A DNA stretch of 15,717 nt from Haplosporangium gracile (taxonomy: Eukaryota; Mortierellomycota; Mortierellomycetes; Mortierellales; Mortierellaceae), in contig JAAAUF010000940.1 of NCBI GenBank assembly GCA_015499985.1, forward strand, positions 1 to 15,717, read 5' to 3'. Below the pieces are notes generated by a model, which saw only the letters and a program-made list of their open reading frames with translations, did no database searches and was not told the origin of the DNA. The translations under genes and the position numbers were made by a program. Shown one piece after another: positions 8,740-15,717 of this stretch (the first letter of the stretch is position 1; every line of letters starts with the position of its first letter).

Positions 8740-9551
8740 TCCTGTCTTGTTGGAGAGAGGGGGTTGAGGGTGGATGAATGAACTTTGCTTAGCAGTTGAA
8801 TGTAAAGTAATTGTCCTGGCGAAGTTGGGATGATAGTGATGTTAGACTTGACACACGAGGAAACGGTAACGGCTCGTGGGCTGTTGTTGGTGGGTGATGA
8901 GAGGCTGATGTGCGAAAGGGGGAGTCAGAAAGGGAATGGCGGCAAAAGTAAAAGGGAAGGGAAGGAAAGGTAAAGATGAATGCGCAGAGGAAAGGAAGAG
9001 AAGGGAGGGAAAAGAGAAGGGCAGTAGTCAAAAAGAACAAAAGAGGGGGACTAAAACAAGGTGCGAAAAAAAGAAGCTCGATAAGTCAAAAGAAAACGAT
9101 GCACGCTTGGACTTCTTGTTGTCATTCCACTTGATGTTTTCCCCCCTCTGGGACAAAAAAAAACCACAAAAAAAGGAGAACAACCACAAGCAAAAACACC
9201 CGACATAACAGCTGAACACCCCTTCTTCTTTTGCCTTCCTCCGTCATTGCTCAAGAAGGCCTGACTGACAGCTCTGCCCCTGTCTCCTCGTGCTCAAGAA
9301 AAGTACATAGTTTCTCATTCGTAAAAAGAATGAGCGACGAGAGGACAGTTTTGTGTTTATTTTTGCGATATCGACGTGAGAGACAAAAGAGAAGAATGAA
9401 TAGTGATAATGGTACAGTGTGCGATGAATTGCCTCATGCTGGCGAGTGGGCGGAATTGCAGTAGTTGGTTGGTACAGTGCGATAGTATGCGCGAAGGTGT
9501 CGATGCGTCGGTGTATGACCGAAGTGGGGAGTGGAGAGATAAGGAAAAGCA
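8740..9551. promoter_or_regulatory. Spacer: upstream region of the Sac2-like gene and 3' flank of the SIKE-like gene
   Basis: No gene is seen. About 8935-9080 is strongly purine-rich on plus, hence pyrimidine-rich on the coding strand of the phosphatase gene, as is common in fungal promoters and leaders. I see no clear TATA box. Open frames here are low-complexity Lys/Glu or Phe/Ser strings. Confidence 0.5.
9356..9361 (-). terminator. Possible poly(A) signal of the SIKE-like gene
   Basis: The minus strand reads AATAAA about 190 bases beyond the stop codon at 9552. The position is plausible for this gene's 3' untranslated region, but nothing else confirms it. Confidence 0.35.
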
Positions 9552-11449
9552 TCATGCCTTTTGTTTCCGCTGAGTCTTTTTTGTCTTGTGTGCAGATGAA
9601 TTGCTAAGAGGAGGATGGCTAGGATTGGTGGCGTTCTTCTTGGCGACACTCGTGTTGATAGTCATTCCTCCTTTGATAGTCGAGCTGTTGTTGCTGTTCG
9701 TATTGGCTCCTGAATTAGACCTAGCCAGGCCTGTGTTGGTGTTACTGTTAGCAGTTGAAGTTCTAGTTGTAGTATCGGCAGTCTTCTTTTTAGCTGCTGT
9801 TGAAGCCGCTGTGGTCGTAGTTGCTGCTGTTGCTGTTGTTGTTGCTGCTCGTGGTGTACCAAGAGCGAGGGCTGGCTCAGGCTCAGTACTAAAGTCCTTT
9901 GTGGCCTCGAGTAGTGGTGAGGCCACCTTTGAGTTGGACGCAGTGTTGGTGCGGGAGGTATCGAATGTTACCATGTATGGCTCGACCTCTGACGCTGTAG
10001 ACGATGTTGACCACTCTGATGCTCCCAAGGCTGGAGTTGATTGGTCAATGGGCGAGAGGGGCGCCAACCGTCCGCGTCCTTGACGCCGTTCCTGATCGCT
10101 GCCGCTTGACGCGACATACGATCCAGTGCTGGGGAATGAGACCCGGTTTCCAGGATCCCGTACCGCAATGGGACTCCTATGCTCTGTTGCTATTCCGAGC
10201 ATCTCTCGAAGTCCCTGGTTCTCTAGCTCCAGTGTCTCTATAGCTGATTCAGTGTTGTAATACTCCTCGTTGATCGCCTTGCGAGCCACAGCACCTACAT
10301 CCACGAGACGTGCCTGCAAGACCGCATTCTCCTCTTGCAGTTGCTGAGCAAGCTCCTAAAAGATTTGCAAAGGGTTATAGTTATTGGTATCAGACAGTTG
10401 CAAATGGAAGGCTATGGTAGTGGGTTACATCTTTCAATTGAAGAATTGGTAGCACAATTGACCATACCCCTTCTTGCTCTGCCATCCTGTAGGCCTCCTG
10501 CATTGCTTCTTTTCTGCTCTGCGCCATTGCAAACTACGTGGCAAGAAAAAAAATAAAAAATCAATAACGTTTCTCGGGCGGAGGATGATAAGAAACATTG
10601 CTTTTCATAGACGAAAAACGGACTATGTGAAAGATCGCAAAAATAAATAAACAGCATGTCCCGACAGGCGAGCAAGATCTCTTACGTTCTGCAAGCGAAA
10701 TTTAGTCATGATGAATTCCATCCATCGTTCATACTCGCGGACCTGTTCCTGAAGTTGGGCGTTCTCCTCCATCAACCGCTCATTGGCTATCCTCAAGCCG
10801 ACATCCGCACGCTCTACAGGTTATGTAGTTTTGACAATGGCGGTAATGGTATCGATGAGAATCCTTCTTTATGCCAAGGTGGATATGAGGGGACGGGCTC
10901 TAATGACATATATCGTGTTTCCCACACACACACACGATCACATATCTGGTGCTATGATGATGATATGCTGTTGCTCATGCTCACTAATATTTTCTTTTTC
11001 TGCCAGTTCGTCTTACCTTGGTTGCTGTAGACGGTGACATCTTGAGCCACTGACACCGATCCCTGGGCAGTTTTGGCCTATTAGTGGCAACAAAAAAATA
11101 AGTAAAAAAAAACGAAAGGGATCAAGATGCGTTCGTTGTGGACACTATCACACGCCTTTTTTCTTCGTTCTTTGTTGTTCTTGCTGCAATCGTGAGCATG
11201 ACGTCCCAGCGACGAGGGAAAGCAGACAGGGGGAATGACAAAGAAAAACATTGACGCCCGGCTTGTCCGATAACAACAAAATCACAAAAATGCCATGGTT
11301 TGCGAAGGAAAAAAAAAATGGTTGCTTACCTGGAGATCAGCCAACTGCTGTTTGAGTTCGAGAGTTGCGTTGCGATTAAAGACCAGCTGGGCAGTAAGCT
11401 CATTTGTGAGCTTCCACAGCTTCTGCATGACACTGTCGTCAACTGTCAT
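9552..11449 (-). CDS. FGFR1OP2: SIKE/FGFR1OP2-family coiled-coil protein (predicted STRIPAK subunit)
   Basis: Five exons (minus): 11449-11330, 11077-11017, 10813-10686, 10533-10468, 10355-9552. They join in frame to 392 aa. Introns are 252, 203, 152 and 112 bases. The first 185 residues are mostly heptad-rich coiled coil. Two blocks fit the family: ENAQLQEQVREYERWMEFIM (about 80-100, where the animal proteins have EN..LR...EE....LE.IM) and VARKAI....ETLELENQGLREML (about 148-178). Family members are small coiled-coil subunits of the STRIPAK phosphatase-kinase complex, including SCI1 in Sordaria, acting in fungal cell fusion and development. Residues 186-392 are low complexity (Thr/Ala/Asn/Ser runs) with a basic end (KKTKKTQRKQKA), much longer than in animal relatives. 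The start MTVDDSVMQKLW is chosen by sense, though the frame stays open to 11635. Family call moderately to highly sure; complex membership inferred. Confidence 0.85.
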
Positions 11450-11822
11450 GATGCTTAATGCAGTTGGTGGGAGAGGGAAACCCGCGTGGATATAAGAAAC
11501 GGAAGAAGGACAACGGGAGCTCGACGGAGTGAACTTGTGAGAGACAGACAGAGACGCGGAATGGACGGGTGAAGGCCACCAGAGGATGCGAGTCAAGGGT
11601 GCTGAGAGGTGAATGAAAGTGCGTTGTGCATGCACAAAAGAAGAAGAAAAAAAAGGGTCGAGTGTGTGGTTTCTCTCTGTTTGTCAGCGTTCAAGCAGCC
11701 GGCTAGCTTGGAGTGTTTGTTGCTTCGCGCTCCTTTGTATGTATCTGAAGGTGACCCTCAGTCACAAAGGCTCTCCCAAGGAAGCGAGGAAATCAGCGAG
11801 AAGAGGCAGGAGTGAAATGTAT
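11450..11822. promoter_or_regulatory. Upstream region of the SIKE-like gene
   Basis: No separate gene is seen. On the minus strand the frame of the SIKE-like gene remains open for 62 codons before its likely ATG (11635-11450), with several ATGs but no stop. This stretch is probably leader sequence. Beyond it lie an A-rich tract near 11640 and then the microsatellite. Confidence 0.4.
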
Positions 11823-11823
11823 A

Positions 11824-11860
<37 letters not shown>

Positions 11861-11864
11861 GTGT
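11823..11864. repeat. (ATGTGT)7 hexamer microsatellite
   Basis: Seven uninterrupted ATGTGT units. The array lies about 370 bases upstream of the SIKE-like start codon and outside any supported gene. Confidence 0.95.
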
Positions 11865-11978
11865 GTTAGTATGAATGTAAGAAGAAGAGAAAGAAGCTTA
11901 AAGAGAAGTGACAGATCTGCCAATGAGAGAGGATGGGGGATTGATCGTCGGAGGTGAGAGAGGAATGTGGACAGAAGT

Positions 11979-12094
11979 GGAGAAGAGGAAGAGGAAAGGA
12001 AAAAGGAAAAGGAGAGGGAAAGGGAGAGGGAAAGGAAAGGGAAAGGAAAGGAAAAGGAAAGGGAAAGGAAAGGGAAAGGAAAGGGAAAGGAAAG
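11979..12094. repeat. 116-base uninterrupted purine tract with GGAAA/GGGAAA periodicity
   Basis: Every base from 11979 to 12094 on the plus strand is A or G. The right half is a GGAAAGGGAAA repeat of about 11 bases. A purine-rich tail with a few pyrimidines continues to about 12170. Mirror-like homopurine tracts can form triplex (H-) DNA. It gives meaningless Lys/Glu/Gly/Arg open frames in all three plus frames. Confidence 0.95.
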
Positions 12095-12179
12095 CAGGGA
12101 AAAGAGACGGGAGCAAACGAGAAGGAAGAGCGAAGGAGAGAAGGGACAGAGAGAAAAAAAAAGGGAAAAAAATATTAAT

Positions 12180-12723
12180 GGAGGAGCTTAGAGAGGACTC
12201 ATTCGAGTTGGTTGGCTGCCCCCCTGTGTATGCCCGTGCGACTGCCCGATTCAAAACTTCACTTCAGAGAGACAACCGTCCCATTCCCCTTCAGACGCCT
12301 ATCTGCACCCCTGAAAAACATCCTCTACTCGCGAGTAAATCGTCTTGCTGATACCAAACAACATGCGTTCGTTGTCTAGTGCCTTTCAGGTAATCATCTT
12401 TTCTAAGTCGGACCCATTGATCGCGCCAAGTTATCGGCTAGGTGACTATTATCCAAGACCGCTCTAGACGCGTCTAGATGACCTCACTTTTTCTCCAGCA
12501 CGCACCTGAATACGCTCCTTGTCAACTACTCGCCGTTTAGTATCAGTGATTGTTTAAGGAAGTAAAATGCGTGCGCGTGTCTGTATTTGCTGCTAATCTT
12601 ACAGTGGGACCACTATGTCGCCTTTGTCAACGATCTATTGGACAGACGTAATCTTATCTTCCTGCTCGCAAGAGACGAAATCGCACATCCTGCTCGCTGT
12701 CTTTTGTTTGTTGTTTTATGCTA
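12180..12723. other. Spacer between the SIKE-like and OST5 genes; no gene seen
   Basis: Mixed sequence with no supported exon, tRNA or repeat family, apart from the palindrome at 12463-12478. The 3' untranslated region of OST5 (minus strand) should run into its right end. No AATAAA is obvious there. Confidence 0.5.
12463..12478. repeat. 16-bp perfect palindrome centred on ACGCGT
   Basis: TCTAGACGCGTCTAGA equals its own reverse complement. Its centre is the same ACGCGT hexamer found twice in the palindrome at 3586-3603. Confidence 0.6.
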
Positions 12724-13291
12724 TTACACGTAGAGTCCAACGGAGAGGAACAAGAAAACGATGCCGAATCCAAGCAAGACCGCGCTGGGGATGGTGTTGG
12801 CAAACTCAAACGCAATCGACTGCTTCTGGGAACTGTGTGTTTTTTCAGAAAACCAAACGCGTGTTAATACCTTGTTGGTGATAGCGTATGGTTCAATATC
12901 ATTCCAATGTAGATAGTAATTACATTATCAAGAGATGATTGACACTGCTCCATGAGGCGATAAGGATGACTTACATGCCGTATCTTGCTGCAAAGTACAG
13001 ACCAGCTGTAAGAGTAGTGATGGCAAGGATGGGATGGGCAGACTCGGGGAGAGGGGCGGTAAACGGTGTTCCCGCTGACCAGGCTGCGTACTATACACGC
13101 GTGAAAGTGAATGTGAAAAGGAGATGTTGGAGGTTGGGTTTAGCCTTGACTCGCATGCATTCATCAACTTTTTCTTCATCATCACGTAGCTAGTCCCTGT
13201 TTTAAGCTTCCTCTGTCTGTCGAGCGCGTGCTTGCTGACATTAAAGTGATGTTGAAGGTGTGAACAGTACCAATTCAGATGTGGCGCTCAT
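12724..13291 (-). CDS. OST5: Oligosaccharyltransferase subunit OST5 (TMEM258 family)
   Basis: Three short exons (minus): 13291-13271 (MSATSEL), 13090-12975, 12832-12724. They join in frame to 81 aa. Introns are 180 and 142 bases, with donors GTACTG and GTAAGT and acceptors TATAG and CACAG. The protein has two predicted membrane spans, about 26-45 (HPILAITTLTAGLYFAARYG) and 59-80. It ends GFGIVFLFLSVGLYV, closely like the end of human TMEM258 (GFGVLFLLLWVGIYV, from memory). Length fits the family (79-86 aa). Ost5/TMEM258 is a small subunit of the ER oligosaccharyltransferase, which transfers the lipid-linked glycan to Asn of nascent proteins; in yeast it sits with Ost1. No single open frame reveals it, since the longest exon is 116 bases. 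It shares a divergent promoter with the RING-CH gene on its right. Confidence 0.9.
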
Positions 13292-13775
13292 GATTGTTTA
13301 TTTTGTTGGTGGTTCCTGTTCCTTTGGATGGTCGAGTAGTGAAAAGGAAGAAGGGGTGCAAGACGAGAGTAGTTTATACAGAAAAGAGAGAAGGGGCGAT
13401 GAGAGGAAGGAAGGTTGATCCCACACCCTTTCTGCCAACGCACAATTGTCGTATGCATCCAGCCCAGCCCAGTCCAGGGTGTGCTTAAGGGTAATCAATG
13501 AATTTTGTTCTAGTCAGGTCGTCACACAGCATGACAGAGGATAATGGGCAGAGGATCGCTGCTCGTTCAGCCTTGTCTTCTTTTTTCCACATACTTTTCC
13601 CTCTCTCGCTCACTCTCACCTTTCACTTGCACCTTTCACCCTTTCTTATTCTCTTCGTTTTCACGTATTACCCTCCCTTCTAACTTTTTCTTCGCCATTA
13701 CTTGTTCGTGTGTCCTCCTTGGCTCAAGTAACCCGCACACTTCCCCAAACTCTACATCGCCTGAACCCACCCGCC
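13292..13775. promoter_or_regulatory. Divergent promoter region between OST5 and the MARCH5-like gene
   Basis: The two start codons point away from each other across 484 bases. The right part (about 13565-13715) is pyrimidine-rich on the plus strand, as expected just before the plus-strand gene. I see no TATA box. The start of the right gene has a strong context (CCGCCATGG). Confidence 0.6.
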
Positions 13776-15561
13776 ATGGAGCCAAACCAAGCAGCCGCCA
13801 GCAGAGCTTCAATTCAAGCACTGAGACAACAAAGCATCTCGAGCAGTAATTCGACGTCAGGAAACAGCAGCAACAGTACAAGCGCTGGCACAATCAGTGG
13901 CAGCGGCAACAGGAGTAGCTCTGTAACTCCCGCGGGAACAGCGATATCAGTCTTCTTTCAGGAACTCACGTCTACCACCACCACGAGGCAACAGCAGCAG
14001 CAACAAGAACAACAGACAACCTCGGTCGCTTCCTCAGGATCATCTTCAAATCACCAACACCACAACCAAGAACAAAATCGATGCTATATCTGCTTTGGAA
14101 CTGACGAGGACAGTGTTGGTCGATGGGTCAAGCCCTGCCAGTGCACTTTAATCTCACACGAGGACTGTCTTCTGGACTGGATCGACAAGAATCGCCAGCA
14201 GTTTGCTAAAAAACAGGTAATAGAACGCGATGACTGTCTACTTTGTTAAGTTTAAAAAAAAAAACAAAAGGTCAAAAAGGGCGTAATGGAATGGAGCAGA
14301 ACAGATAACTGAACAAGAATGGTCACTTGGTGCATATTTTATTTAACCTTCCGCTAGGTTCGATGCTCAGTCTGCAACACAGTGTACCGCCTGGCAGAAC
14401 CAAACTCTCTTCTGCTGAACATCTACTCGACATTTGACTCGCTGGTCCATGCGGGCATCCCCTATCTGACTTTCCTTGGACTGACCTGTTCCATACTGAT
14501 TACGAGCACCACTTATGGGTATGTCTTCTTTTTATTGCGGAGCGCTCTCTCAGTCTTAGCTCGATGCACAATGCGTAACCAGTTTGTCACTTTCAATTCC
14601 GTTTTGTTTCTCACGTGCATGCTTTTTCTCGCATCATTCCTGTTATAGAGCTTATGCAGTTTTGACCGTTTGCGGGACAGTGGAAGGCGAAAAGTTGTTG
14701 GGCAGCCCCAACCCATGGGGATGGCGCGTCTGGGTACGAAACAAGATCAAAACCAGTATATTATCGCAAAGTTGGCAGCAGATGGCAGCAGAACCTCTAA
14801 TGCATTTATCGTCGTTGCCTGTGTATCCTATAGACCGGACTCCCTCTCATTCCTGTGATCCTCATCTTTTCAAGGACAAAAGTGATCGACTCGTTTATGC
14901 CGCTGATCCCTCTGCTCATTGTGGGCAACGAGCAACTGCAGGTCACCTTCCCGCCAAGTCCTGCCCTGACCCTTTCAGTCATGCCCTGGGTAAGGATGGC
15001 CTACAACAGCCTGTGGGCTGAGATGGTATCTCGACTGGAAACGCGCTGGCGTCAGCAGCAGATTACAGGATCGGGAGTGGCAAGACTAGGAATGAATGCA
15101 AGCATAGAGACCTCGGATGCAGATCCTTCCACAGCCAATGCGACGGCAGTCGCAGCAACGGTCGCTGCAGACGATGAGCTTTCGTTTTTTGACAGAAAGG
15201 ACCTTGGACGCACCATCGTCGGCGCCCTTTTGATGCCCGCCATCTCCTCGATCTGCGGAAGGTTCGTCCACTTTCCGTGATATGTTTTTCTAAAAGTTCG
15301 CCCGAGCATGTTTGTGCTATACACGTTAACTCTGTTTTGCTAATGCTAATACTGTTCAATGGCAATTGATATAGTTTCCTAGGCCACTTTTCGTTTGTGC
15401 GGACGCGTATCCCAGACAACTTTCATCGGAACATTCTTGGAGGATGCCTGTTTGTGATAGCGAAGGATCTGGCAGGACTCTTTGGGACGTACCAGGAGCT
15501 CAAGCGCAAGCGAGTGCGCCGTATTCGCGAATACGCCGAGTTTAAAGACGAGCGGCAATAA
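13776..15561 (+). CDS. MARCHF5: MARCH5-like RING-CH membrane E3 ubiquitin ligase
   Basis: Five exons: 13776-14216, 14358-14518, 14649-14733, 14834-15261, 15375-15561. They join in frame to 433 aa. Residues 1-100 are Ser/Gly/Thr-rich with a Gln run (72-80). The C4HC3 RING-CH finger uses C103, C106, C121, C123, H128, C131, C150 and C153, and the pattern ICFGTDED..GRWVKPCQC is typical of MARCH5. Several hydrophobic segments follow (about 178-211, 230-260, 355-376, 386-402), matching the multi-span MARCH5 plan. GLPLIPVILIF and RNILGGCLFVIAKDL resemble MARCH5 positions around its third and last spans. MARCH5 is a mitochondrial and peroxisomal outer-membrane ligase for division factors and mistargeted proteins; that role here is inferred. 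The loop at about 300-345 is Ala/Thr-rich. Start chosen for its Kozak context; the family match begins much later. Confidence 0.92.
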
Positions 15562-15717
15562 AGTGCCAGTGTTGCTTGTGATCGCCATGTGTGAAAAATA
15601 AAATGGGCGTATAAAGTCCGCACTTTGGGGTGTCCTTACAAATACACACTCAAAAAGGCAAGAGTTTTGATTAGGTTAGACAATAATTTTTTTGTCGCAA
15701 ACATAGTAAGCCACACG
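15562..15717 (+). terminator. 3' flank of the MARCH5-like gene with AATAAA at 15597
   Basis: AATAAA lies at 15597-15602, 36 bases past the stop codon, and another overlaps the stop itself (15557-15562). The first is the more likely poly(A) signal. No further gene begins before the end of the window. Confidence 0.5.

Noticed and set aside
9586..10083. 165-codon very hydrophobic plus-strand open frame (Val/Leu/Ala runs)
   Set aside because: It is the antisense of the Thr/Ala/Asn-rich tail of the SIKE-like protein. The apparent membrane spans come from complementing low-complexity codons.
11908..12351. 147-codon plus-strand open frame rich in Lys, Glu, Arg and Gly
   Set aside because: It is a reading of the homopurine tract, which is open in all three plus frames.
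12615..12881. 88-codon plus-strand open frame
   Set aside because: It is antisense to the last exon and 3' flank of OST5, whose spliced model fits the family.
14584..15021. 145-codon plus-strand open frame over MARCH5-like exons 3-4
   Set aside because: It reads through intron 3 (14734-14833) and shifts frame. The spliced product restores GLPLIPVILIF and the family pattern.

Overview
The window looks like nuclear DNA from a filamentous fungus, most likely an early-diverging lineage (Mucoromycota/Mortierellomycota type). This is an inference from gene content and architecture, not from any search. Genes are split by many short GT-AG introns (93-252 bases), upstream regions are pyrimidine-rich on the coding strand, and there are many microsatellites. 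The encoded proteins resemble animal families that are rare or absent in budding yeast (INPP5F-type Sac2, SIKE/FGFR1OP2, MARCH5).

Left third (1-3751): two small genes of unknown function on the minus strand, each with a TATA box about 140-150 bases before its ATG, and each broken once. The first (174-644) has an in-frame TAG. The second (1654-2167) has a one-base frameshift at a run of seven A. Around them are short tandem repeats, including a 20-bp direct-repeat array touching the first gene's TATA box, a GA(23) tract, a decayed repeat field, a CCATCC minisatellite, and a small insertion with poly(A) and 15-bp direct flanking repeats that looks retroposed.

Middle (3752-11449): two multi-exon minus-strand genes in tandem. 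One is a 1497-aa SAC-domain phosphoinositide phosphatase with an hSac2 domain (six exons). The other is a 392-aa coiled-coil protein of the SIKE/FGFR1OP2 family, a STRIPAK subunit family (five exons).

Right part (11450-15717): a repeat-rich spacer with a (ATGTGT)7 array and a 116-base uninterrupted purine tract. It is followed by an 81-aa OST5/TMEM258 oligosaccharyltransferase subunit on the minus strand, spliced from three small exons and easily missed. This gene diverges across a 484-base shared promoter from a 433-aa MARCH5-like RING-CH membrane E3 ligase on the plus strand (five exons).

The four recognised genes serve membrane and organelle upkeep or signalling (PI4P turnover, STRIPAK, ER N-glycosylation, membrane ubiquitylation), but I see no evidence that they form one system. 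The exon models were built by hand. Every junction keeps the reading frame, and the joined proteins match family motifs across the splice points.
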